64,000 nucleotides of DNA from Ceratopteris richardii (GCA_020310875.1 CM035416.1:3630709-3694708), one strand, 5' to 3'. Counted from the first letter of the stretch, positions 36,301 through 46,489 are shown. The notes: generated by a model not told the origin, from the letters alone. Program-made: numbers and translations.

Positions 36301-36929
36301 TCAGTGACCACGAAGATCCTCTCTGATGTATTATCTAGGTAGGTTACTTTGCCTGGGCTATCAGGGTCTTTAAACTCATAGATTGTGAGAGCACCTACTT
36401 CTTGAGGCTGGGCAGGCTTATATCTCCAAAAAGCCTCATCGGTTTCTCGGTTTAAAAGCAAATCTATGCTTTTATTATCCTGGGGAATCCACTCTGGAGT
36501 CATGATTCTGGTCAAGACAGATTTACCACGGGGAGTCCTCGGCTCTTTCTCTAAATTCCCTTGCTCTATATCACCAATGTCGTTTTCTGCGATCACATTC
36601 CCAAACTCGTTTGTTCTATCTGGAAGGGTGGTGACTACATAAAGAGTCCCTTCTTTATCTAGGTATGCTCCATTCTCGAACTTGACTACCGGGTGTTCTA
36701 GTCCATGGGGTTGATCAGGGTTCTTAATCTGGACCACAGATCTTCTCAGGCCGTCTTCATAGATGCGAGCACCTAGATGATTAGTCTTGATGTATTCCAA
36801 TTGAGTCTTGTAAGGTCCTTCTGGCTTTTCTAGGTATGCCACCCCTGAACTACGTGCTGGTCTCTCCATGTTATAGGACATCTCAGAATCACTTGTTTCT
36901 GATCGGGGAATGTATGTGTAATCACTCAA
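33300..36929 (-). pseudogene. gag: Gypsy D gag region
   Basis: Begins MSDYTYIPRSETSDSEMSYN, then EGPYKTQLEYIKTNHLGARI and the FENGAYLDKEGTLYVVT block. The second N-terminal block (YEFKDPDSPGKVTYLDNTSE, YTWKGEFVFPQPRSN) and the capsid core (LRPTQLVKSMKNYFDGTGDP) follow. Three zinc knuckles, CYTCGGDHMASVC, CFRCQGDHLICDC and CQDCGKEHLLRDC, all have the spacing CX2CX3HX4C. A basic helical stretch (RERMKRQWSKKMSKLEESLR) and a proline-rich segment precede protease 1. A few interruptions are present. Confidence 0.88.
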
Positions 36930-37863
36930 TTGCTGGGCCCAAGACCTAGCAGTGTGATTGACACTAGCTTAAGAAGATCTGAGGCTTTGTTTGTCTCGAC
37001 CTAAGTGTCTACCTGACCTAAGGTTCATATGCCTGGTTTATCTACCCCCTTGGTCCCAAGTACACTCTCGTTGCAGGTTAATTTGCACCAATCTCTTTGT
37101 TCTTTTTAGTTGAATATTATGTTTAGGATCTTGTCTGATATCACGTCGTCAGGAGTACTTAAGTGAATTTCGCACTTGATAAATGATCGATTCAAGTTTA
37201 CTTTTGTTCCTTAGGGTTTTGGCACTTAATTCCTACTTATTGCTTGCACTTAGCTGATTGTTCTCTTGGACTTGATTCGTGCTTGACGTTGCCCTAATTA
37301 ATTACCATACCTAAGTCGTACTAGCCTAAGCTAGGAATTAACAAAGGAGGGTTGAGAGAACTTCCAACCTCAATCCTCTCGTTGCTAGCTTGCCTTGAGT
37401 GCATGCAATGTTCCTGCAAAATTTCACCAGTTAATATAGCTTCTTTACCACAATGGATTGAAAGACACACATCAACAATTACAGGCCCCCCTTGGAGTAA
37501 CTCACTGTTCCCCCAAAATCTTATGACCACCTAGTCCCACCTAAGGCCAACTTAAAAATACCTATTCTAAAACTCCACGTATGATTCTTACAAAAAACCA
37601 ATGGAGGTCCACGTAGGATTCTCAACAAGCTTTCCAACGAGACCAAAATCTCATCAATCGGAGTTCGTATGGTGAAGTTATGACCATTCAGACATGTAGG
37701 GGTCAAAACAGGCTCTCAGGGTTTAGGAAATTCCTCCCTGGTTTTTAGGTATTTTGCCCACTTTTAAAGCTCTATTATCATCCCAATGTGTCCAAAATTA
37801 AGCCCAAAAGTACCTCAATTCAATCAATCAATTCACCCTAAAAATTCATGCGTTAAGCCCATG
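36930..37863 (-). other. Gypsy D leader, gag to array
   Basis: Non-coding leader between the TCGCGA array and gag, homologous to the equivalent leader of G and C (for example the CTAGCTTAGGCTA tract near 37322). No independent gene or RNA seen. Confidence 0.7.
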
Positions 37864-38245
37864 TATCACGATAGGTCGGGTCGGTGTGTCGCGATAGGTG
37901 GAGGTGTCACGATAGGTCGAGGTGTCGCGATACTTGGGAGTGTCGTGATAGGTCGAGGTGTCGCGATACTTGGGAGTGTCGCGATAGGTCGGGGTGTTGC
38001 GATACCTGGGAGTGTCGCGATAGGTCGGGGTGTCTCGATACTTGGGAGTGTCGCGATAGGTAGAGGTGTCGCGATACTTGGGAGTGTCGCGATACCTGGG
38101 GGTGTCGCGATAGGTCGAGGTGTCGCGATACCTGGGAGTGTTGCGATAGGTCGGGGTGTCGTGATACTTGGGAGTGTCGTGATAGGTTGAGGTGTCATGA
38201 TACTTGGGAGTGTCGCGATACCTGGGGGTGTCGCAATACGTCGGG
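37864..38245 (-). repeat. TCGCGATA tandem array in Gypsy D leader
   Basis: About 20 units of about 18-20 bp run head to tail. On the plus strand they alternate between GTGTCGCGATAGGTCGA and GTGTCGCGATACTTGGGA types. The core is TCGCGA(T). The array is the most regular of the four and gives rise to a meaningless repetitive ORF (GSVAIGRG-type repeats). Confidence 0.9.
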
Positions 38246-38545
38246 ATATGGTGAATTTTTCTGATCTGTCTAGTGATTCTAGGAGCTCTCAGCCTGCGCA
38301 GTGTAGGGGTGCACTCAAAATAGTGAATGGGTCAAATTTTCGGTGTGTCACAATAGCTCGAGCTCGACGCCTCGAGGCTTGCGCAGAAGGATTCTGTACC
38401 TGCTGAGCTTGCTGGAGATGGTGATGAACCTAAAACCTGCAAGAAACATGCAAAAACACACAAAAACAGGAACACACACTCGCGCTCTCTCAAACTCGCA
38501 CCAAGCAAATGAGGAGAATGACAAGGAAGAGGGAATATGAAGTGG

Positions 38546-38745
38546 AGAAGGGGATGGAGATGGAGATGGAGATGGAGATGGAGATGGAGATGGAGATGGA
38601 GATGGAGATGGAGATGGAGATGGAGATGGAGATGGAGATGGAGATGGAGATGGACATGGAGATGGAGATGGAGATGGAGATGGAGATGGAGATGGAGATG
38701 GAGATGGAGATGGAGATGGAGATGGAGATGGAGATGGAGATGGAA
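38546..38745. repeat. (GGAGAT)n microsatellite in Gypsy D leader
   Basis: About 33 copies of a hexamer, GGAGAT on the plus strand and ATCTCC in the element sense, with one visible substitution (a single GGACAT unit). The equivalent place in the G leader (about 41230-41285) has only a short CAT/CTCCATC tract, so this looks like expansion of an existing pyrimidine-rich leader segment. Long ORFs across it are artefacts. Confidence 0.95.
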
Positions 38746-38798
38746 AAAAAACAAGAGATTTACCTACCACTTACCATTCCAACGTGTCCTCTCTACGT

Positions 38799-38810
38799 CT
38801 TACCATCACA
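38799..38810 (-). promoter_or_regulatory. Conserved leader motif TGTGATGGTAAG (D)
   Basis: Identical to the motif in C, G and H, about 20 bases after the PBS. An acceptor-like CTTGCAG follows in the element sense at 38443-38437. Confidence 0.6.
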
Positions 38811-38830
38811 TGCTCGTCCTCAAAGCTCAA

Positions 38831-38848
38831 TCCCCGGGAACGGCGCCA
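38831..38848 (-). other. Primer-binding site, tRNA-Asp type (D)
   Basis: Minus-strand TGGCGCCGTTCCCGGGGA matches the tRNA-Asp primer site except at one position and lies five bases inside the LTR end. Confidence 0.88.
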
Positions 38849-38853
38849 AAATT

Positions 38854-39336
38854 TGGTGTAGCTCAGTGATGAGTAGCACCTCCTTTAATGTCAATCCGGG
38901 AAGACATGAGGATGGTATGAAGACCTCAAGCAAGTGAAGGCACAAATGTGTGAGTGAGAAGCACACAAACATGCACACACATACACACACATGTACACAC
39001 ATGGCAAAAACAAAGAGAGTAAGACAATGGAATCACTTCTATTATAACCAAGTTCTCATACAAGCTCGAAACTACAAGAAGCTAACCCCAAAAATGAGCT
39101 CTCTAGCTCTATTTATAGTTCTTGACTAGCTTTGGCCTTATCCAAACCTAGTGTCCGGCCTAGTTAAAAATTAGGTTCCAGGGCTTATTTGAGGGCTCAA
39201 ACGAGATCTAAAAAATATGAAAATTGGTAGGTAACTACTTCTAAGGCTCCTCAAGCTCAAGGACTCCTCGGCTTGTACAAAATGGAGCTACAAAAAGGGA
39301 AATGATATTTACAATGGTTTTTAGTGATGAGAATCA
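38854..39336 (-). repeat. Gypsy D 5' LTR
   Basis: This LTR of about 483 bp on the minus strand starts TGATTCTCATCA and ends CTACACCA. It is very similar to the G LTR (40620-41104) and more distant from C. It faces away from the G LTR, so the two form an inverted pair separated by about 1.28 kb. Confidence 0.9.
39111..39117 (-). promoter_or_regulatory. Putative TATA box in Gypsy D LTR
   Basis: Minus-strand TATAAAT followed by AGAGCTAGAGAGCTC, as in the G LTR (40841) and C LTR (7754). Confidence 0.7.
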
Positions 39337-39429
39337 CTTTTAAAATTGATGTAAGGTTTGGAAAAATTTTAATGGGTTGCCTCAGTGCTAGATCTGTGTG
39401 TATGCCCGTACCTGCTTCTTCCCGTATGA

Positions 39430-40393
39430 TGCCAACACTTGGTTTGTTCAATCTCTAGGTCAGCCATGGGGTGACATTTTTTGTGTTCTATCACATTTTC
39501 CCCTTCTTAGATTCTAGCCTGATATGCTCTAAGCATCATGTCTAGGTCTTTAGGAGTGGGATCTGATAGCACTGATCCTACTCTAGGTGGTGGTGAGATT
39601 ACATGAGGTGGATTGGAAGGTGGTGGATTAGGAGGTGATGGGGATGGTGAAGGTGGTGGTGTGAGAGTGCATTTGAGATGTGAGTTCAATTATTTTGGAT
39701 TTTGTTTCTCTTAGCTTTCCTCAAGCTTGCTCATCTTTTTTTTCCATCGTCTCTTCATTCTTTCACGGCTTTTCCTCCAATCTCTTGTCCTTTTCTTGGT
39801 TAGGCTCTCGATCACACTAACCTCAAAACTCTTTTCCTGGCCTAAGCCTTGGTTTTGTTGTAATGTGTGAGCTCTTGTGACTACTTGCACTGGGGTAGTA
39901 GAAGTCACACTTCCAGTAGATTCAACTACTAATACAATGAAATTAATAGGGGTGATCTTTGGCCCATTGTTTGGGTTCTTAGGACAATCCCGTAAGAGGT
40001 GCTCCTTCCCACAATCTGGAAAAATTCAATTGGGGTTGCATAGGTGGAGGCATAGTGCAATCACGAATCAAGTGATCTCCCTCACATCTGTAGCATGGTC
40101 CTCTAGGTACTAGGGGTATTATCTATCTAGGTTGGGGCCTAAAGTTAGGATTTTCATACATGATATTAGCATATTCTGGCTCCCAACTAGGTTCGGTAGG
40201 ATTTTCATAAGGCTAAATTTCGTTATGCTCGGGGGACTCCATATAGTAGGCTGGTGGACTATCCATGTGAGCTGAGTCAAAACTATGATTGTTCGGATCA
40301 CTTTTTGAAATCAATGGTGATGTTGGCACTAAGGCTCTATTCAAATTTTCTTCAGTGATTGCATACTTCATTGGGATAACATTGGCTAGAGGT
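39430..40393 (-). pseudogene. Gypsy gag fragment K (fossil)
   Basis: A minus-strand fragment covers only the second half of a family gag: a proline-rich SPSPPNPPPSNPPH segment with PRVGSVLSDPTPKDLDMMLR, the basic helix RERMKRRWKKKMSKLEES, and the zinc-knuckle neighbourhood. It aligns with D around 34070-35050. It has no LTR of its own and is broken by many interruptions. It lies between the D and G LTRs and is probably part of an older element into which one or both inserted. Confidence 0.8.
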
Positions 40394-40619
40394 GGATGTT
40401 GGAACTGAAGGACTCACAAGGCAAGGAAGCTTACGAAGGGAGTCAGAGAGAAGAGAAAGCACAAGCAGACAGGGTAGTCAACGACGATCTGGCAAGTAGG
40501 CCAATATTTTTTTAGGACACTAAAGCATATCGAAGAGGTGGACACACAAGGAGAAGGAGCAAGTAGGGAGCTCGAAGATATGTATGTCAAATCGTTAGAA
40601 GAAATCCCTACAACAATAG
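40394..40619. other. Unassigned purine-rich stretch before Gypsy G
   Basis: About 225 bp, rich in A and G on the left half. No coding or terminal-repeat signal was recognised. It may be part of the older element represented by fragment K. Confidence 0.4.
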
Positions 40620-41104
40620 TGATTTTCATCACTAAAAGCCATTGTAGATACCATTTCATATTTTTGTAGCTCCATTTTGTGCAAGCCAAGGAGTCCTTGA
40701 GTTTGAGGAGCATTCGAAGTAGCTACCTACCAATTTTCATAATTTTTAGACTTCGTTTGAGTCTTCAAATAGGCCCTAGAACCTAATTTTTAACTAGGCT
40801 GGACACTAGGTCTGGACACGACCAAAACCTAGTCAAAAACTATAAATAGAGCTAGAGAGCTCATTTTTGGGGCTAGTTTTGTAATTGATTTGAACTTGTA
40901 AGAGCTTTTTGAAAGTAATCTAAGAACTCCATTGCTTCTCACTCTTTGTCTTATCGTGTGTGCGCATGTGTGTGTATGTGTGTGCATGTTATTGTGCTTC
41001 TCACTCACGCACTTGTGCCTTCACTTGCTCGGGGTCTTCATACCATCCTCACGTCTTCCCGGATTGACATTAAAGGAGGTGCTACTCATCACTGAGCTAC
41101 ACCA
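40620..41104 (+). repeat. Gypsy G 5' LTR
   Basis: This LTR of about 485 bp starts TGATTTTCATCA and ends CTACACCA. It is homologous to the LTRs of C and D. A hairpin TAGTGAT-TTTC-ATCACTA spans its outer edge. Confidence 0.9.
40841..40848 (+). promoter_or_regulatory. Putative TATA box in Gypsy G LTR
   Basis: TATAAATA followed by GAGCTAGAGAGCTC, conserved in position and context with the C and D LTRs. Confidence 0.7.
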
Positions 41105-41109
41105 AATTT

Positions 41110-41127
41110 TGGCACCGTTGCCGGGAA
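41110..41127 (+). other. Primer-binding site, tRNA-Asp type (G)
   Basis: TGGCACCGTTGCCGGGAA lies five bases after the LTR and matches the Asp tRNA primer site with two differences. Confidence 0.88.
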
Positions 41128-41147
41128 TCGAGCCTTGAGGACGAGTG

Positions 41148-41159
41148 TGTGATGGTAAG
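41148..41159 (+). promoter_or_regulatory. Conserved leader motif TGTGATGGTAAG (G)
   Basis: Identical to the motif in C, D and H. An acceptor-like CTTGCAG is at 41406-41412, preceded by a GAGAGAGAG tract and a T-rich tract as in C and D. Confidence 0.6.
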
Positions 41160-41487
41160 ACGTAGATTTGAGACGTTGCCGTTGTAGGTAATTTCTTTAA
41201 TTTTCTTATTTTTCTCTTTCTTACCTCACCACCATCATCATCATCATCATCCTCACCATCTCCGATCTCTATCTCCATCATCACGAAAAAAAAATTTCAG
41301 TTTTTTTATCATATCACCTTCTCCACCTCATTTCCCTCATTCCACTTGTGAGAGAGAGTGAGAGAGCAACTTGTGTGCTGTGTTTTTGCATGTTTTTTGA
41401 GCACTCTTGCAGGTACAGCTGTATCAATTCCTCCAGCACGCTGAGCAGGTACGGACACGCTCGAAACTGTCTCTGTGTCACAGACCT

Positions 41488-42061
41488 GTGTCGATCGCGA
41501 TCGACAAAAAAATCACCCATTTGGTAAAACAAAGTGCATCACCATAATCTACATGATGAGCACATTCTAAATCACTAAAAACAGTTAAAAAATTCCGTGT
41601 TTTTTTGTCAATCGCGACCGACACCATCGATCGCAATCGACAGTCACGATCGACAACATCTGTCAATCGCGACCGACAGACCCTGTCAATTGCGACCGAC
41701 AGACCTGTCGATCGCGACCGACAGACCTCACGACCGACTGATTGCCACGTAGGATTCAGTCAATCACGATTGACACCGTCGATCGCGACCGACTGAAAAT
41801 TCACGATTGACACCAAAATTCGCGTTGCCACATGTCCATCGCGATGGACACATCCCCGATTGACTGAAATCACGGCGAAAATCCCGGAAAAAGTGTCGAT
41901 CGCGATTGACACCATCGATCGCGATTGACAGGACTCCCGACCAACTCTGTCGATCGCGATTGACACTGTCGATCGCGATTGACATGTCGATCGCAACCGA
42001 CAGGCCCCGACGGACACCTCTGTCAATCGCGATTGACAGACCTGTCGATCGCGATTGATAG
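41488..42061 (+). repeat. GTCGATCGCGATTGACA palindromic array in Gypsy G leader
   Basis: About 19 degenerate units. The first, at 41489-41506, is a perfect 18-bp palindrome TGTCGATCGCGATCGACA. Others are of the type GTCGATCGCGATTGACA or GTCAATCGCGACCGACA. The core TCGCGA is shared with C, D and H, but the flanks are specific to this element. Confidence 0.9.
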
Positions 42062-43056
42062 GCTTTTCGGCCAAAAAATTAGGGTTTTTTATTCTAAGCT
42101 TTGGGGATAGTTTTTGGGCATATTGGTCTAGCAATTAGTGATTTGTGAGGTCCCTACACATGTATTTTTGAGAAAAATCCTGAGAACAGTTAGCCAGTTT
42201 GAACCCTGTTTTAGTCCCAAAACCATGAGCGATCATAACTTTCTCATACGAAACCCGTTTGCTGTGATTCTTGTTTTGTTGGAAAGCTCGTGGGGAGTAC
42301 TACCAAAACTTCTACTAGTTACAGTAAAATTAATATCAGGATTATTAGCCATAGTATTTTTAAGTGGACTATATCCAGGGGAAGAAAAGCTAAGGGGTTT
42401 CCAAGGTTGTTTTCCATAAAACCAAAAGAATAGTTGATCTTTGAGTTACATGAATAAAAGTTATTTTTTTTGTGCCCTTCGAATCTAGTCTTGAGCTAAC
42501 TTTGGGACTTTTACAGGTCCATTGAGAGCACTTGAGGGCATCCAAAGCAACGGTTTTTTGGCAAGCTTGAGAACCGGGTTCTTGAGCGTCATAAAGCAAG
42601 GGATCAACAAGTAAGGTTGAAATATTCTCAACTCCCTTTGTCAATTCCTAGCTTAGGCTAAGTTCGAATAGTGCTAGGAGTAAGTCAGGACAATGATAGG
42701 CATGTGACTAGTCAAAGACTATCTAAGAAATCAAGTTCAAGAGATAACCTGTGTGTGACCGAGAACTTTAAAGGAAAAGAACTTAACGTGGGATGATCAA
42801 CTTAAGTGCGGAAAATTAACTCAAATATTCCTGACGACGCGATATCAGACAAGATCATAAACACGATAACACACTAAAAAAGAATCAAGTGACTGACACC
42901 AATTGATCGGCAACGAGGTTGTACTTTGGGCAAAAATTGGGCTACTTAAATAGGCATATGAACCTTAGATCAGGATGACATCTAGTAAGAGATAGACAAA
43001 GTCTTAGGTCTTCAGAGGCTAGCGTTAATCATACTGCTAGGTCCTCGGCCCAGCAG
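42062..43056 (+). other. Gypsy G leader, array to gag
   Basis: Non-coding leader alignable in blocks with C 9110-10000, including GAGAAAAATCCTG and the CTAGCTTAGGCTAAG tract. No separate gene seen. Confidence 0.72.
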
Positions 43057-43490
43057 TTGAGCCACCACTCGCATTACCCTAGCTCTGAGACTAGTGAATC
43101 AGAGATGTCTCAAGGTATGGAGAGACCTGCGGGGAGTTCAGGTGTGCCGCATTTGTATAGGGTGGAGGGCCCCTACAAGACACAGCTGGAATACCTTAGG
43201 ACCAACCGATTAGGTGCTAGCATCTATGAGGACGGCCTAGGAAGATCCGTGGTCCAGATTAAAAACCCTGACCAATCCATTGGAATAGAACACCCAGCTG
43301 TAAAGTTTGAAAATGGAGCATACTTGGACAAAGAAGGAACCATATACGTAGTCACCAGTCACCCAGATAGGACAGAAGAATTCGGAAATGTGATTCCAGA
43401 AGCGGACATAGGTGACCTGGAGCAAGGAAACATGGGTATAGAGCCTAGGACCCCTCGAGGGAAATCTGTTCTTACTAGAATCCTCAATCC
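43057..43490 (+). pseudogene. gag: Gypsy G gag, N-terminal part (left of Copia J)
   Basis: Starts MSHHSHYPSSETSESEMSQG and continues with EGPYKTQLEYLRTNRLGASI, YEDGLGRSVVQIKNPDQ and FENGAYLDKEGTIYVVT, ending at PRTPRGKSVLTRILNP where Copia J is inserted. The N-terminal block is conserved in C, D and F, which supports the start. The matching continuation is on the right side of J. Confidence 0.88.
43486..43490. repeat. Target-site duplication of Copia J, left copy
   Basis: AATCC, repeated exactly at 48883-48887, the 5-bp duplication typical of Copia insertion. Confidence 0.93.
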
Positions 43491-43869
43491 TGTTGAGATA
43501 TCAAGCTCAACATGTGATGATCCAGGATGACACGTACCAGATTTTCGTTTCTCTAACATGTATAGTGGTCATGCAAGTATATGTCAGGGATACTTCATTG
43601 AGCTTTATTAGACTATCTACCGAGAGTGATGGCACATTTGTTTCTTGCCAACTCACTCATTTTCGGACATTAGGTTTTTCCTTATGTACTGGTCTTTATA
43701 TATTGCACTTGTTGTATTCTTGTTTTTAGGTCATTCTTGTACATTCCTTTTTATGTAATAGAAGAAGAAGAAGAAGATCATTCTTCCTTGCCTCAATCTG
43801 TGTGTGTGCTTCTCCTTGAGAGTGAGAGTGTGTGTGTGAGCTCTCTTCCTTATCTCCTTCCTTGTGACA
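43491..43869 (+). repeat. Copia J 5' LTR
   Basis: 379 bp, TGTTGAG...TTGTGACA. Its first 22 bases form the inverted repeat TGTTGAG-ATATCAAG-CTCAACA. A TATA-like TATATAT lies near 43697, and a GAAGAAGAAG tract near 43759-43775. Confidence 0.94.
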
Positions 43870-43882
43870 TGGTATCAGAGCC
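43870..43882 (+). other. Primer-binding site of Copia J, tRNA-iMet type
   Basis: TGGTATCAGAGCC begins directly at the LTR end. An untranslated leader of about 325 bp follows up to gag at 44207, with no further feature recognised. Confidence 0.93.
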
Positions 43883-44206
43883 AGCGTGGCTGTAGAGAGC
43901 TCGTGGAGAAGGCGACGGTGAAGACTACGCGGAAAGGCGTGGAGATAACACGATTTCACAAACGGCCTCCGTTTCGAGCCTGCAAGGTGGGGACCATAGA
44001 AAAACCAGGTCAGATTCAGAAACTGTAACTTGCGTTGTGTTCGGCAACACTCATATATTTCAGATCTAGAATTTCAAGCGATTCCGTGTACTGTTGATAC
44101 ACGAAAACTGTGTTTTTCTGAGATCGAACTGTCACATCATAGTGCGATAGTGTTCAAGTAGAAGTGCTACTTGTAGTGTGTTGCGGTGTTGTGAATTGTT
44201 GCAGAA

Positions 44207-45190
44207 ATGGCAAACGCGGATGGAATGAGTCAGCTTATGAGCGAGAATCTGGACAAGAACAACTTCCATGCTTGGAGATTCAGAATGACGAATTTCCTGA
44301 TAGGAAAAGGTTACTGGAAGTACATCGAAGGAGAGAATGAAAATGCTCCGCAGTTACCAGAAAGGAATCGGACTGCAGAAGAGTTAAGAGCATATGAGGA
44401 ATGGAATCAAGGAGCACGAAAGGTAATGTATTGGCTATCTGTTAGCATACAGGATAGCATGATTGGACACATAGAGGATGCCAAGACTCCAAAAGAGGCT
44501 TGGAACAGTTTGGTCACTTTGTACGAGACCAATACAAAGGCACGGAAATTGCAACTCAAGAATGAGATGCATACATTGGAGAAAAAGAGCATGTCGGTAA
44601 GTGACTACACTCTAAAAATCAAAAGCATATGTGAGTCACTTGCATCTATTGGCGTGAATGTAGATGATGATGATAAGGTGGAAGTGTGCCTTCGTGGTTT
44701 AGGAGCTGCATATAAGCAGTTCAGAACTTCTATACAGACCAAGGAAAATATTCCAAATTTTGCTGATCTGGTATCTATGTTGATCATTGAAGAAAAGAAT
44801 CTTGGTGAGGATTCAAACTCCCAAGGAAAGCCCAGTTCTGAGCAGGTATTCTACGCTGGCAGAGGAAGAGGCAGAGGTAGAGGTTTTGGAAGTGGAAGAG
44901 GATACAATAACCAAGACCACGGTCAACAACAGAATCATGCAGGAGGAAGAGGACAGTTTCGAGGCAAGGGGAGTCAAAGAGGTCACAGAAATTTCCAAAG
45001 AAATGATTCAAGTAATGATAGTAAAGGATGTTGGAATTGTGGTAAACCTGGACACTTTGAACGTGATTGCAGGTTAAAGAATCAAAATAACAGAAGGCAG
45101 CAAAACAATTATGCATCCACAAGTGCAGATGATTCTGAGAAGCTGTTTATGGTTCAACATCACATGATGAATACGATGTCTGCTGGTGTT
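44207..45190 (+). pseudogene. gag: Copia J gag region
   Basis: Starts MANADGMSQLMSENLDKNNF, with the Copia gag pattern (HAWRFRMTNFLIGKGYWKYI, AWNSLVTLYETNTKARKLQL). An RG-rich basic stretch (GRGRGRGFGSGRGYNN) precedes a CCHC knuckle at about 45029-45070 (CWNCGKPGHFERDC, canonical CX2CX4HX4C). Expected to package the element RNA. Confidence 0.9.
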
Positions 45191-45199
45191 TCAAAATCG

Positions 45200-46480
45200 A
45201 ATGATAATGTCTGGTATGTTGATTCAGGTGCTTCAAATCACATGACGAGTCATGCAGAATGGTTTAGTAGTTTGCAGAAAATGCCAGTTCCTGGATATGT
45301 TGAAATAGGTGATGACACATCACATCCTATTGAGCATACAGGAAACATAGCATTGTCTATGGAGGACAGAAAGGTAAACCATCTTGCTGATGTGTTGCAT
45401 GTTCCAAATATAACAAAGAATCTGGTTTCTGTTGGACAAATGGTTGACCAGGGATTACAAGTCAGGTTCAATGCTGATGGATTATATGTAGAAGAGTACA
45501 AGCAAGATGGACGATTGGTTGCCAAACGAAACAAAGTGGGTAGGATGTTCACATGAAATGTGAAGATTCCTGAAATGAATGCAGCCATGTTTGCAAAAGG
45601 TGCAGGAGTTATTGCAGATATAGAGATATGGCACAAACGGATTGGACATGCAAACTTGCAAAGGCTGAAACTGATGCAGTCAAAGGAGATTGTCCATGGA
45701 CTACCAAATTTCAAAGTTGCAGAAATGCAAAAGGTATGTGCAGCATGTCAATTTGGTAAACAGTCAAGAGCATCATTTCCACATGACAAGCATGTTAGTG
45801 AGAATGTACTAGAAGTAGTACATACAGATGTTTGGGGTCCAGCAAAGACCACATCTATGGGTGGTTGCAGGTTTTATGTTACTTTCATTGATGACCATAC
45901 ACGCAAAGTATGGGTATATTTCATGAAAGAGAAGAGCGAGGTGTTTACTCATTTCCAGAATTTTAAAGTTATGGTGGAAAAGCAGACAGGGAAGTACATT
46001 CAGACATTAAGATTTGATGGAGGAGGTGAATACATGTCAAATGAGTTCAGCACTTTTCTAAAAAATCATGGAATTCGACGTCAGTTTTCATGCAGGTACA
46101 CACCACAACAGAATGGTGTTGCTGAACGCAAAAACAGACATATTGCAGAAATAGCAAGAGCCTTAATGGCTGAGAAGAATATGCCTCATTGTTATTGGGT
46201 AGAAGCTGTGCATACTGCTGTATATATCATGAACAGAACTTCGACTGCTGATGTACATCAAGTTACACCTGAAGAGAAGTTTACAGGTAAAAAGTCAAAC
46301 TTATCACATCTGAAAGTTTTTGGCTGTATTGCATATGTACATGTTCCAGATGAGTTGAGGACGAAGCTTGATCCGAAAGCAGAAAAATGTGTCTTCATTG
46401 GATATTCCCTTGAGCAAAAGGGGTACAAATGTTATAACCCACTCACACGATAGGTGAAGGTGAGCAGAGATGTGGTATTT
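45200..46480 (+). pseudogene. pol: Copia J protease, GAG-pre-integrase and integrase region
   Basis: Protease has WYVDSGASNHMTSH near 45211-45250. GAG-pre-integrase follows at about 45620-45780 (IWHKRIGHANLQRL, CAACQFGKQSRASF). The integrase core has VHTDVWGPAKTTSMGG, FYVTFIDDHTRKVWVYFMKE, RFDGGGEY and YTPQQNGVAERKNRHIAEIA, then VFGCIAYVHVP and KCVFIGYSLEQKGYKCYNP. Confidence 0.92.
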
Positions 46481-46489
46481 GATGAAATG

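Larger units (their letters stand above)
23621..39336 (-). mobile_element. Giant Gypsy LTR retrotransposon D (fossil, 3' truncated)
   Basis: This is a minus-strand member of the same family as C and G. Its 5' LTR is at the right (38854-39336), then tRNA-Asp PBS, leader, gag, protease 1, reverse transcriptase, RNase H, integrase, protease-like domain 2 and both extra ORFs down to about 23680. About 15.7 kb is present without a 3' LTR. It is closer to G than to C. Coding parts carry roughly ten interruptions. C and D meet tail-to-tail around the 2.4 kb block. Confidence 0.92.

Noticed and set aside
37786-38198. Repetitive ORFs with GSVAIGRG or PSIATPRPI repeats
   Set aside because: Translation of the TCGCGA array in the leader of Gypsy D; not conserved as protein in the other arrays.
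37864-38245. CRISPR-like array (also 8434-9098, 41488-42061, 63605-64000)
   Set aside because: Units are degenerate and near-contiguous, with no uniform unique spacers and no cas genes. The setting is a plant retrotransposon leader.
38332-38937. Long ORFs in the microsatellite on both strands (EMEMEM, WRWRWR, HLHLHL, SPSPSP repeats)
   Set aside because: Any open frame through a pure hexamer repeat gives these; no start context, domain or homologue.
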